A stretch of DNA of 64,000 bases. It comes from RGIG8748 sp045646525 (GTDB lineage Bacteria; Bacillota; Clostridia; UMGS1810). The position numbers and the translations under genes were made by a program. Location: positions 1 to 64,000 of the forward strand of contig JAZRKX010000020.1 in assembly GCA_045646525.1 (NCBI GenBank), read 5' to 3'. Every line of letters begins with the position of its first letter. Position 1 is the first letter of the stretch. Positions 16,507 through 24,084 of the stretch are shown in pieces. The notes under the pieces were generated by a model, which was not told where the DNA came from, made no database searches, and saw only the letters and a list, made by a program, of their open reading frames with translations.

Positions 16507-17901
16507 ATGGGTAAAAATATTGGTAAAGTCATTCAAGTTATAGGCCCTGTGCTTGATATTAAATTTGATAGCGGTATGCTTCCCAATTTGTTAAATGCTA
16601 TAGAAATCGAGCATGATAAGGGCAAAATCGTCTGTGAGGTTGCAAATCATATAGGCGACGATGTGGCAAGATGTATTGCTATGAATTCCACAGACGGCCT
16701 CGTGAGGGGTGTGGATGCCGTAGATACGGGAGAACCCATAAAGGTGCCCGTGGGTCCCGAAACCCTTGGAAGAATATTCAACCTTTTGGGAGACCCTGTT
16801 GACAATCTCCCTGCGCCCGAAAGCGAAGAAAGATGGTCTATCCACAGAGATGCACCCTCTTACGATGAACAGGACAGTACAACCGAAATATTGGAAACCG
16901 GTATCAAGGTAGTAGACCTTATAGCGCCTTACGCAAAGGGTGGTAAGATAGGTCTTTTCGGTGGTGCAGGAGTAGGTAAGACGGTTCTTATTATGGAGCT
17001 TATAAACAATGTTGCAAAGCAGCACGGCGGTATATCCGTATTCTCGGGTGTAGGCGAGAGAACCCGTGAGGGTAACGACCTCTACAACGAGATGAAAGAG
17101 TCGGGCGTATTAAATAAAACAGCACTCGTTTACGGACAGATGAACGAACCTCCCGGTGCAAGAATGAGAGTTGCACTTTCGGGACTTACAATGGCGGAAT
17201 ATTTCCGTGACAAAGAAAATCAGGATGTACTTCTTTTTATAGACAATATCTTCAGATTTACACAGGCAGGAAGTGAGGTATCTGCACTTTTGGGACGTAT
17301 GCCGTCTGCAGTTGGATATCAGCCAACGCTTGCTACGGAGATGGGTGCCCTGCAGGAGAGAATCACCTCTACAAAAAAAGGCTCAATAACCTCGGTACAG
17401 GCAGTTTATGTGCCTGCCGATGACCTTACAGACCCTGCACCTGCAACAACATTTGCTCACCTTGATGCTACCACAGTTCTTTCCAGACAGATAGCATCGC
17501 TCGGTATATATCCTGCGGTTGACCCTCTCGATTCAACCTCAAGAATATTAACACCCGATATTGTAGGCATTGAGCACTATGAGGTAGCAAAGGAAGTACA
17601 GAGAATACTTCAAAGATACAAAGAACTTCAGGATATCATAGCCATTATGGGTATGGATGAGCTTTCCGAAGAAGATAAGCTTCTTGTTAATCGTGCGCGT
17701 AAGATTCAGAGATTCCTTTCGCAGCCATTCTCCGTTGCCGAACAGTTTACAGGCATGGAGGGTAAGTATGTCCCTCTTAAAGAAACAGTACGGGGATTTA
17801 AGGAAATCATTGAAGGCTTGCATGACGATATACCCGAGTCTGCATTCCTCTTTGCAGGTACTATAGACGAGGTTGTGGAAAAGCACAAAAAGGGGGAATA
17901 A
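16507..17901 (+). CDS. atpD: F1Fo ATP synthase subunit beta
   Basis: 464 residues from the ATG at 16507 behind GGAAAGGATAGTAAA. The frame opens further upstream, but that part overlaps atpG and is not conserved. Walker A is GGAGVGKT at 152-159, the catalytic region GVGERTREGND follows, and the DELSEED loop is intact near 384. It is the catalytic ATP-forming subunit. Confidence 0.97.
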   Translation: MGKNIGKVIQVIGPVLDIKFDSGMLPNLLNAIEIEHDKGKIVCEVANHIGDDVARCIAMNSTDGLVRGVDAVDTGEPIKVPVGPETLGRIFNLLGDPVDNLPAPESEERWSIHRDAPSYDEQDSTTEILETGIKVVDLIAPYAKGGKIGLFGGAGVGKTVLIMELINNVAKQHGGISVFSGVGERTREGNDLYNEMKESGVLNKTALVYGQMNEPPGARMRVALSGLTMAEYFRDKENQDVLLFIDNIFRFTQAGSEVSALLGRMPSAVGYQPTLATEMGALQERITSTKKGSITSVQAVYVPADDLTDPAPATTFAHLDATTVLSRQIASLGIYPAVDPLDSTSRILTPDIVGIEHYEVAKEVQRILQRYKELQDIIAIMGMDELSEEDKLLVNRARKIQRFLSQPFSVAEQFTGMEGKYVPLKETVRGFKEIIEGLHDDIPESAFLFAGTIDEVVEKHKKGE

Positions 17902-17904
17902 TCC

Positions 17905-18306
17905 GTGAGGGAATTTAACCTTCAGATATTTACTCCCGACGGTGTTGCATATGATGATACCGCAGAAAGCATAGTGGTTAGAACTTCGGGCGGTGATGTG
18001 TGCATACTCTTCGGACATATAGATTACGCTGCAACCATAGACTTTGGCAGAGTAAAAATACGCAAAAACGGTGAGGAAAAGCATGCGGCATGCATGGGCG
18101 GAATACTCACGGTTTCAAAGGGTGATGTCCGTATAGTTGCCACTACCTTTGAGTATTCTGACAAAATAGACGAAAAGCGCGCCCTTGCCGCCAAGGAAAA
18201 GGCAGAGAGCATTATTGGGAAATCTTCAGACAGCAAAGAGATAGCACTTGCCGAAATTAAGCTAAAGCGTGCGTTAAACCGTCTGAATGTTGCAAATATA
18301 AAATAA
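17905..18306 (+). CDS. atpC: F1Fo ATP synthase subunit epsilon
   Basis: 133 residues from a GTG start three bases after the atpD stop, with AAAGGGGGAATAATCC upstream. The N-terminal beta-sandwich (FNLQIFTPDGVAYDD) and the C-terminal helical hairpin (EKRALAAKEKAESI and the Arg-Ala-rich end) fit epsilon, which couples rotor to F1 and can inhibit hydrolysis. It is the last gene of the operon. Confidence 0.93.
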   Translation: MREFNLQIFTPDGVAYDDTAESIVVRTSGGDVCILFGHIDYAATIDFGRVKIRKNGEEKHAACMGGILTVSKGDVRIVATTFEYSDKIDEKRALAAKEKAESIIGKSSDSKEIALAEIKLKRALNRLNVANIK

Positions 18307-18311
18307 CAGTA

Positions 18312-18350
18312 GGGTTTGTAAAAAATTCGTTTGAATTTTTTTACAAACCC
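18312..18350 (+). terminator. long inverted repeat at the end of the ATP synthase operon
   Basis: Arms of 17 and 18 bases starting GGGTTTGTAAAAAATTC and ending with CCC fold on a GTTT loop with one bulge. It begins five bases after the atpC stop. No T tract follows the CCC, so it is not a classical terminator, though the 3' arm itself contains seven Ts after a shorter stem. It may stabilise the mRNA end or terminate in either direction. Confidence 0.6.
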
Positions 18351-18352
18351 TT

Positions 18353-18486
18353 GGGAATAGAAAAAAAGAGTCAGAATGAGCAAACTGAGCCAAATCAAGG
18401 CTTTATGCCTTGATTTGGGGTACCCGAAGCTGTATATAGATACAGCGAGAGGCGAAGTTTGCGGTCTGGACTTTTTTTACATTCCC
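18353..18486 (+). ncRNA. candidate structured RNA or htpG leader with three-way junction
   Basis: The segment folds almost completely. The outer stem is GGGAAT (353-358) with ATTCCC (481-486), and AAAAAAAG (361-368) with CTTTTTTT (471-478). Next come TC-AGA (371-375) with TCT-(G)-GA (465-470), and GCAAACT (380-386) with AGTTTGC (456-462). Inside are two hairpins: a perfect 12-bp stem CCAAATCAAGGC/GCCTTGATTTGG (390-401/407-418), and a 7-bp stem GCTGTAT/ATACAGC (429-435/440-446). The unpaired conserved-looking parts are GGTACCCGAA and GAGAGGCGA. The T tract at 472-478 could end an RNA of about 110 bases. I recognise no known riboswitch or ncRNA family. It lies 33 bases before the htpG ATG on the same strand. 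Confidence 0.5.
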
Positions 18487-18519
18487 TACTTACAACTAAC
18501 TTCAAGGAGAGTGTTTTAG

Positions 18520-20319
18520 ATGGCAAAGGGAAAGATATCGGTACATACCGAAAATTTACTTCCGATTATTAAAAAATGGCTTTATTCAGACAGTGACATA
18601 TTCTTAAGAGAATTGGTTTCCAATGCGCAGGATGCCATAATGAAGCTTAAAAAGCTTGTGTCTCTCGGTGAATATACATGCGAGGATAAATTTGAAATAC
18701 ATGTTGAGGCTGACGAGGAAAAGGGTACAATTTCCATATCGGACAACGGCATTGGAATGACACAGGACGAAGTGGAAAAGTATATAAATCAGGTGGCTTT
18801 CTCGGGTGCCGAGGAGTTCATTAAGAAATACGAGGACAGCAAAGACGAAAATAATCAGATTATAGGTCACTTCGGTCTTGGCTTTTACAGTGCTTTTATG
18901 GCGGCAACTGAGGTAGAAATAGATACCTTGTCCTATACAGATGGTTCCAAAGCGGTGCATTGGGTTTCCGACGGGGGTACGGAATTTGAGATTTCTGAGG
19001 GAAACCGCACCCAAAGAGGTACAACGGTTACTCTGCATGTTTCTGAGGATTTCAAGGAGTTTTTAAAGGCGTACAAGCTAAGAGAAACGCTCAATAAATA
19101 TTGCGGTTTTCTGCCTGTGGAGATATATCTTGATGACAAGAGCGAAACCGAGGATAAGAAACCTGTAAACGATACAAATCCTCTCTGGCTTAAGAAACCG
19201 TCTGAGTGTACCCGCGAGGAATATATTGAATTTTACCATAAAGTGTTTTTTGATTTTAATGAGCCTCTTTTCTGGATACATCTCAATGTGGATTTTCCGT
19301 TCAATTTAAAAGGAATTTTGTATTTCCCAAGACTAAATCACGAATATCAAAGTCTGGAAGGACAGATTAAGCTCTATAATAATCAGGTGTTTATTGCCGA
19401 CAACATCAAAGAGGTAATTCCCGAATATCTTTTGCTTTTAAAGGGTGTTATAGACTGTCCCGATTTACCGCTTAATGTTTCCAGAAGCTTTCTGCAGAAT
19501 GACGGCTATGTTTCCAAGGTCTCCAATCATATTACAAAGAAAGTGGCCGATAAGCTTAATGGCTTATATAAAACCGAAAAAGAAAACTACGAGAAATACT
19601 GGGATGATATAAACCCGTTTATCAAGTACGGCTGTATGCGTGACGATAAATTCTTTGATAAGGTTAAGGATATAATTGTATTCAAAAAGCTCGACGACAG
19701 TTATGTGTCATTAAAAGAGCTGTCTGAGGGCGAAACCAAAGAGGTTTTCTATGTTACGGATACCGCATCGCAGAGCCAGTATGTTGAGCTTCTTTCTTCC
19801 GAGGGTATAGAGCCTGTACTTTTAACTAATGTGATTGACAATCATTTCTCGAGCTTCCTTGAATACAAGATTACAGACATTTCGTTTAAGAGAGTGGATT
19901 CATACATTACAGATTCTCTTAAAAAAGACGAGGATGCCAAAACGGATGATACAGGCAAAATCAAGGATATTTTTGCAAAATTCTTAAATGCCGAAAACAT
20001 CGTTGTAGAAAACTTAAAATCCGATAAGATATCCGCTATGTTTGTTATAAGCGAAGAGGCACGCAGAATGGAAGAAATGCAAAAGCTGTACGGCGGTATG
20101 AACATACCCGATATGCCAAAGCCCGAGGAGACATTTGTAATAAATGCTAACAGTCCTCTTGTAAAGAAAATTTCGGAAATAACTGATGAGAAGATAAGGG
20201 ATTTGGTTTGCTTAAATGTAATAGACATGGCAAAGTTGTCGCACAACACATTAAACGGTCAGCAGCGCGATGCTTTTATAGAAAGAAATGCCGAAATTAT
20301 GAATATGATAATGGGTTAA
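18520..20319 (+). CDS. htpG: molecular chaperone HtpG (Hsp90 family)
   Basis: 599 residues, slightly shorter than E. coli HtpG. The N-terminal GHKL ATPase domain shows ELVSNAQDAI, SDNGIGM and the lid motif GHFGLGFYSAFM. The middle domain has the client/ATP residues in LNVSRSFLQ, and a C-terminal dimer domain ends DAFIERNAEIMNMIMG. The second Asn-Ala motif reads NAQDA instead of the common NASDA. The ribosome site is AAGGAGAGTGTTTTAG. No CIRCE or CtsR box is visible upstream. The leader is the structured element at 18353-18486. Confidence 0.95.
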   Translation: MAKGKISVHTENLLPIIKKWLYSDSDIFLRELVSNAQDAIMKLKKLVSLGEYTCEDKFEIHVEADEEKGTISISDNGIGMTQDEVEKYINQVAFSGAEEFIKKYEDSKDENNQIIGHFGLGFYSAFMAATEVEIDTLSYTDGSKAVHWVSDGGTEFEISEGNRTQRGTTVTLHVSEDFKEFLKAYKLRETLNKYCGFLPVEIYLDDKSETEDKKPVNDTNPLWLKKPSECTREEYIEFYHKVFFDFNEPLFWIHLNVDFPFNLKGILYFPRLNHEYQSLEGQIKLYNNQVFIADNIKEVIPEYLLLLKGVIDCPDLPLNVSRSFLQNDGYVSKVSNHITKKVADKLNGLYKTEKENYEKYWDDINPFIKYGCMRDDKFFDKVKDIIVFKKLDDSYVSLKELSEGETKEVFYVTDTASQSQYVELLSSEGIEPVLLTNVIDNHFSSFLEYKITDISFKRVDSYITDSLKKDEDAKTDDTGKIKDIFAKFLNAENIVVENLKSDKISAMFVISEEARRMEEMQKLYGGMNIPDMPKPEETFVINANSPLVKKISEITDEKIRDLVCLNVIDMAKLSHNTLNGQQRDAFIERNAEIMNMIMG

Positions 20320-20325
20320 TTGAAA

Positions 20326-20360
20326 AACAAGCTGTTTCTTTATGAAATAGCTTGTTTTTT
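20326..20360 (+). terminator. terminator of htpG
   Basis: AACAAGCTGTTTC pairs with GAAATAGCTTGTT around TTTAT and is followed by a run of Ts. It lies a few bases after the htpG stop. Confidence 0.85.
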
Positions 20361-20372
20361 TGAAAATAAGTA

Positions 20373-20401
20373 TTGACAAATAAGAGCTTATTTGCTATAA
20401 T
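20373..20401 (+). promoter_or_regulatory. consensus promoter for tRNA-Gly
   Basis: A perfect TTGACA (20373-20378) and perfect TATAAT (20396-20401) with a 17-base spacer. The tRNA begins 27 bases downstream. This is as strong a sigma-A promoter as can be written. Confidence 0.92.
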
Positions 20402-20428
20402 ACTAACTCGTAAGGACAATATTTGTTT

Positions 20429-20503
20429 GCGGGAGTGGCTCAGTGGTAGAGCGTCACCTTGCCAAGGTGAACGTCGCGAGTTCGAATCTCGTCTTCCGCT
20501 CCA
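20429..20503 (+). tRNA. tRNA-Gly (anticodon GCC), CCA encoded
   Basis: A full cloverleaf: acceptor GCGGGAG/CTTCCGC, D arm GCTC..GAGC with AGTGGTA, anticodon stem TCACC/GGTGA with loop TTGCCAA, T arm GCGAG-TTCGAAT-CTCGT, discriminator T and genomic CCA at 20501-20503. Anticodon GCC reads GGC and GGU glycine codons. It has its own perfect promoter and a terminator, so it is a single-gene unit. Confidence 0.97.
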
Positions 20504-20504
20504 G

Positions 20505-20539
20505 AAAAAGCGTACTGAAAATTTTCGGTACGCTTTTTT
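20505..20539 (+). terminator. terminator of tRNA-Gly
   Basis: AAAAAGCGTAC (20505-20515) pairs with GTACGCTTTTT (20528-20538), with the T run forming the lower arm and tail. It starts two bases after the encoded CCA. Confidence 0.9.
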
Positions 20540-20564
20540 ATTTGTATTTTAAGGCAATAGCCTA

Positions 20565-20592
20565 TTGACAAATTTCCCAAAAAGTGTATAAT
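20565..20592 (+). promoter_or_regulatory. promoter of the pflB-pflA operon
   Basis: TTGACA (20565-20570) and TATAAT (20587-20592) with a 16-base spacer. The transcript would start just ahead of the riboswitch at 20601. Confidence 0.85.
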
Positions 20593-20600
20593 ATAATTGT

Positions 20601-20668
20601 CCTTGCGACTGACGGAACATAGATAACTATGAGGGAGCAAGGTCATGTTAAATGCCGACCGTCTGGGC
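20601..20668 (+). promoter_or_regulatory. ZTP/ZMP riboswitch aptamer (pfl motif)
   Basis: P1 is CCTTGC (601-606) with GCAAGG (637-642). The conserved GACTGACGGAAC follows, then the P2 hairpin CATAG/CTATG (618-631). After a linker comes TGCCGACCGTCTGGGC (653-668). There GCC pairs with GGC as P3, and CCGTC (659-663) pairs with GACGG (611-615) as the pseudoknot. These are the invariant parts of the pfl/ZTP riboswitch, which binds the purine intermediate ZMP/ZTP that builds up when 10-formyl-tetrahydrofolate is short. Here it would switch on formate production by pflBA. Confidence 0.95.
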
Positions 20669-20697
20669 TCCCGTATTTTGAGGAGTCTTTTATTTTT
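20666..20697 (+). terminator. riboswitch expression platform (regulated terminator)
   Basis: GGCTCC (666-671) pairs with GGAGTC (682-687), followed by TTTTATTTTTT. The 5' arm reuses GGC of the aptamer's P3, so terminator and ligand-bound aptamer exclude each other. This predicts an ON switch by antitermination. An extra partner, GGGAGC at 633-638, could also pair with GCTCCC (667-672). Confidence 0.8.
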
Positions 20698-20715
20698 TGT
20701 AAGGAGGAAAGAATT

Positions 20716-22941
20716 ATGACATATTACAGAGGTTTTAAAGAAGGAAATTGGAACAAAGAGATAGATGTATCTGATTTTATAAAGCTTAACTATACATACT
20801 ATGAGGGAGATTCGGATTTTCTTGCAGGTACTACCAAAAGAACAGATAAGGTAAAAGCAAGGGTGGAAGAACTTCTTGTAGAGGAAAACAAAAACGGCGG
20901 TGTGCTGGAGGTAGATACAAATGTTGTATCCTCTATACTTTCTCATGCACCCGGCTACATCATAGAGGGCGAGGATATCATTTTAGGTCTCCAGACAGAC
21001 AAGCCCTTAAAGCGTGCCGTAAATCCTTTTTCTGGCTACAGAAATGCCGTACAGGCTTGCGAAGCTTACGGCTATGAGATAGGTGAAAATGTCAAAGATG
21101 AGTTCAAATACAGAACAACACACAATACAGGCGTTTTCAGAGTATATACAGATACAATGAGAAAGGCAAGACATGCGGGTATATTGACAGGTCTTCCCGA
21201 TGCTTATTCCAGAGGAAGAATCATAGGTGACTACCGCCGAATTGCTCTTTACGGTATGGATTATCTTATTAAGCAAAGAAAATTTGATAAGCAGAGAATA
21301 AGCGAGCGCCCCATGACTGCAGATAATATTCAGCTTTTGGAAGATATACAAAAGCAGCTTGAATTTATGGCACAGCTTATTACCATGGCAGAACAGTACG
21401 GCTGCGATATTTCCCGTCCTGCCAACAACGCAAAAGAAGCTATACAGTGGCTCTATTTCGGTTATTTGGGTGCCGTAAAGGAACAGAACGGCGCTGCAAA
21501 CAGTATAGGCAGAATATCTTCCTTTATAGACATATATATCGAAAGAGATTTAAAAGAGGGTACTTTGGACGAAGTGGGTGCTCAGGAATTAATAGATGAC
21601 CTTGTTCTTAAAATGCGTCTTGTAAGACATTTAAGAACTCCCGAGTACAATGACCTTTTTGCAGGAGACCCCGTGTGGGTTACCTGTTCACTTGCAGGTG
21701 CTACCACAGATGGAGTTCCCATGGTTACAAAGACCTGCTACAGATTCTTGCAGACCCTCTACAACCTCGGACCCAGCGCAGAACCCAACATTACAGTTCT
21801 CTGGTCTCAATCTCTTCCCGAAGCATTCAAAGAGTTCTGTGCCAAGATTTCTATAGACACCGATTCTATCCAGTATGAAAATGACGATGTTATGCGTACT
21901 GATTTTGGCGATGACTACGCCATAGCCTGCTGCGTATCTGCAATGAAGACAGGTAAACAGATGCAGTTCTTTGGTGCAAGATGCAACCTTGCAAAAGTAC
22001 TCTTGCTCTCTTTAAACGGCGGTAAGGATGAAGTTTACGGAGAACAGATTGCACCCGAGGGCAGAATATTTGATGAAAGTGTTCTTAATTACAGCAGCGT
22101 ACTTGAAGCATTCAAAAGCTACGCTTCATGGATGGCAAAGCTCTATGTAAACACAATGAATATCATCCACTACATGCATGACAGATATGCCTACGAGAGA
22201 CTTATGATGTCGCTTCATGATGTTGAGCCCGAAAGACTCATGGCATTTGGTATAAGCGGCCTTAGTGTACTTGTAGACAGTTTAAGTGCCATAAAATACG
22301 CCAAGGTTACACCCATAAAAGATGAAAGAGGTATCATAACCGACTTTAAGTGCGAGGGTGAATTCCCCAAATACGGAAATGATGACAACCGCGTGGATGA
22401 AATTGCAAAATGGGTAACAGAATTTTTCTATGCCGAGCTTTGCAAAACTCCTGCATACAGAAATGCTGTCCACACATTATCCATACTTACCATTACATCA
22501 AATGTAGTTTACGGCAAAAAGACAGGTGCTACACCCGACGGCAGAAAGAAGGGCGAGCCTTTCGCACCCGGTGCAAACCCCATGCACGGACGAGACTGCG
22601 AGGGTGCACTTGCATCTCTTAATTCTGTTGCCAAGATTGATTATGAGTGCTGCAGAGATGGTATTTCAAATACATTCTCCATCACACCCGATTCTCTTGG
22701 TGTGGACGATGAAGACAGAAAAAAGAAGCTTGTGGCTATCCTTGACGGATATTTTGTTCAGAAGGCACATCATCTTAATGTAAATGTATTAAACAGACAA
22801 AAACTCATAGATGCCATGAATGACCCCACACTTTATCCGTCTCTTACCATACGCGTAAGCGGATATGCCGTAAACTTCAATAAGCTTACAAAGGATAAGC
22901 AGTTGGAGGTTATTTCCAGAACATTCCACGAAAAAATGTAG
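20716..22941 (+). CDS. pflB: formate C-acetyltransferase (pyruvate formate-lyase)
   Basis: 741 residues from the ATG at 20716, preceded by AAGGAGGAAAGAATT. A longer open frame upstream crosses the riboswitch and is not used. The two catalytic cysteines are Cys405-Cys406 in AIACCVSAM. The glycyl-radical site is Gly716 in RVSGYAVNF near the C-terminus. It converts pyruvate and CoA to acetyl-CoA and formate without oxygen. Its activase pflA follows 11 bases later. It is controlled by the ZTP riboswitch, tying formate supply to one-carbon need, and a formate-THF ligase gene lies at 32749. Confidence 0.96.
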   Translation: MTYYRGFKEGNWNKEIDVSDFIKLNYTYYEGDSDFLAGTTKRTDKVKARVEELLVEENKNGGVLEVDTNVVSSILSHAPGYIIEGEDIILGLQTDKPLKRAVNPFSGYRNAVQACEAYGYEIGENVKDEFKYRTTHNTGVFRVYTDTMRKARHAGILTGLPDAYSRGRIIGDYRRIALYGMDYLIKQRKFDKQRISERPMTADNIQLLEDIQKQLEFMAQLITMAEQYGCDISRPANNAKEAIQWLYFGYLGAVKEQNGAANSIGRISSFIDIYIERDLKEGTLDEVGAQELIDDLVLKMRLVRHLRTPEYNDLFAGDPVWVTCSLAGATTDGVPMVTKTCYRFLQTLYNLGPSAEPNITVLWSQSLPEAFKEFCAKISIDTDSIQYENDDVMRTDFGDDYAIACCVSAMKTGKQMQFFGARCNLAKVLLLSLNGGKDEVYGEQIAPEGRIFDESVLNYSSVLEAFKSYASWMAKLYVNTMNIIHYMHDRYAYERLMMSLHDVEPERLMAFGISGLSVLVDSLSAIKYAKVTPIKDERGIITDFKCEGEFPKYGNDDNRVDEIAKWVTEFFYAELCKTPAYRNAVHTLSILTITSNVVYGKKTGATPDGRKKGEPFAPGANPMHGRDCEGALASLNSVAKIDYECCRDGISNTFSITPDSLGVDDEDRKKKLVAILDGYFVQKAHHLNVNVLNRQKLIDAMNDPTLYPSLTIRVSGYAVNFNKLTKDKQLEVISRTFHEKM

Positions 22942-22952
22942 GAGAGGTATTT

Positions 22953-23666
22953 ATGAGGGGATATGTTCATTCTTTTGAGAGTCTTGCCGCCGTAGACGGC
23001 GAGGGCTTAAGATGTGCGGTTTTTCTTGCGGGATGTCCCATGCGGTGCGCCTGCTGCCACAATCCTGATACATGGCTTTTAAAAAACGGAGTCGAAACCT
23101 CGCCCGAAGATTTGGCACAGAAGATAGAAAGATACAAACCATATTTCGGTGCCGACGGCGGAGTTACTTTTAGCGGCGGAGAGCCCCTGTGTCAGGCGGA
23201 GTTCATAAATGAAACTGCGCATATACTCAAGAACATGGGCATAACCTATGCTTTGGATACATCGGGCTCAGCTACGCTTACTTCCCCTGTGAAGACCGCA
23301 CTTAAAAACGCAAAGTTTGTCATCCTTGATTTGAAATTCTGGGACGAAGATTCATATATCAAATACACAGCACATTCTATGAAAAATACTCTCCTTACTC
23401 TCCGCTATCTCGAAAGTATAGGACAGAGGGTGTGGATACGCACAGTAATTATCCCGGGTATAAATGATACCAAAGAGCATATGGATAAATACCTTGTTCA
23501 CCTGAAGAATATGAATTGCGTAGAAAAATATGAGCTTCTGGCATTTCATACAATGGGATTTTTTAAGTATGACAAACTAAGCATTCCGAATCCGCTTGCA
23601 AATACACAGCCGCTGGCTCAGAACATCAGAAACGAGTTGCAGAAATATATAAATGATGTTTTCTGA
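22953..23666 (+). CDS. pflA: pyruvate formate-lyase-activating enzyme
   Basis: 237 residues. The radical-SAM motif CPMRCACC gives Cys28, Cys32 and Cys35. VTFSGGEPL and the closing strands follow the activase family. It installs the glycyl radical on PflB using a 4Fe-4S cluster and S-adenosylmethionine. The start follows GGAGAGGTATTT, and the gene is co-transcribed with pflB. The length is normal for the single-cluster form. Confidence 0.94.
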   Translation: MRGYVHSFESLAAVDGEGLRCAVFLAGCPMRCACCHNPDTWLLKNGVETSPEDLAQKIERYKPYFGADGGVTFSGGEPLCQAEFINETAHILKNMGITYALDTSGSATLTSPVKTALKNAKFVILDLKFWDEDSYIKYTAHSMKNTLLTLRYLESIGQRVWIRTVIIPGINDTKEHMDKYLVHLKNMNCVEKYELLAFHTMGFFKYDKLSIPNPLANTQPLAQNIRNELQKYINDVF

Positions 23667-23686
23667 TAAAAATATTTCTAAAATTA

Positions 23687-23715
23687 TTGACTTTACAGAA
23701 AAATTTTGTTACTAT
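23687..23715 (+). promoter_or_regulatory. promoter for the HPr gene
   Basis: TTGACT (23687-23692) and TACTAT (23710-23715) with a 17-base spacer, 41 bases before the ATG. Confidence 0.6.
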
Positions 23716-23756
23716 TAAAGAAATAGTTCAATTTTAGGTTATATAGGAGCGAAATT

Positions 23757-24026
23757 ATGATTACCAGAGAAGTTACCGTACTTAACGAAGTAGGTCTTCA
23801 CGCAAGACCTGCCACATTCTTTATACAAAAAGCAAATGAATTCAAATCTTTCATTACCGTTGCCAAGGATGAACGCAAGGTAAATGCAAAGAGTCTTCTT
23901 GGAGTTCTTTCTCTGGGAATTATCAAAGGCACCAAGATTATAATTACTGCGGACGGTACTGACGAAAGCGAAGCTATCGATGAACTGGAAGCTCTTATTA
24001 TGTCGAATTTTGCAGATATAGAATAG
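23757..24026 (+). CDS. ptsH: HPr family phosphocarrier protein
   Basis: 89 residues. His15 in GLHARPA is the site phosphorylated by PTS enzyme I. Ser46 in KSLLGVLSLG is the regulatory serine targeted by HPr kinase in Firmicutes. The presence of His15 separates it from Crh. It carries phosphate for sugar uptake and takes part in carbon catabolite control. It has its own promoter. No enzyme I gene is adjacent, which is frequent in clostridia. Confidence 0.9.
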   Translation: MITREVTVLNEVGLHARPATFFIQKANEFKSFITVAKDERKVNAKSLLGVLSLGIIKGTKIIITADGTDESEAIDELEALIMSNFADIE

Positions 24027-24037
24027 TATGGTTACAT

Positions 24038-24063
24038 AGCCTCCGCATGAATATGTGGGGGCT
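24038..24063 (+). terminator. hairpin between the HPr gene and uvrC
   Basis: AGCCTCCGCAT pairs with ATGTGGGGGCT (11 bp including G-U pairs) around a GAAT loop. The tail ATATTTG is only partly T-rich, so it may be a partial terminator. No promoter is visible between it and uvrC. Confidence 0.6.
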
Positions 24064-24084
24064 ATATTTGTATATAGGTGATGT

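Noticed and set aside
18353..18486. Known riboswitch, 6S, SRP or tmRNA for the htpG leader element
   Set aside because: None of the conserved sequence cores of these families is present, so it is kept only as an unassigned structured element.
20629..20715. Upstream extension of pflB
   Set aside because: It runs through the riboswitch and its terminator; the ATG at 20716 has an ideal ribosome site.
20440..20946. Open frame on the minus strand across tRNA-Gly, ending in GAEDEIRTRDVHLGK-like sequence
   Set aside because: It is the antisense of a tRNA gene; this peptide string is a well-known spurious translation seen in many genomes.
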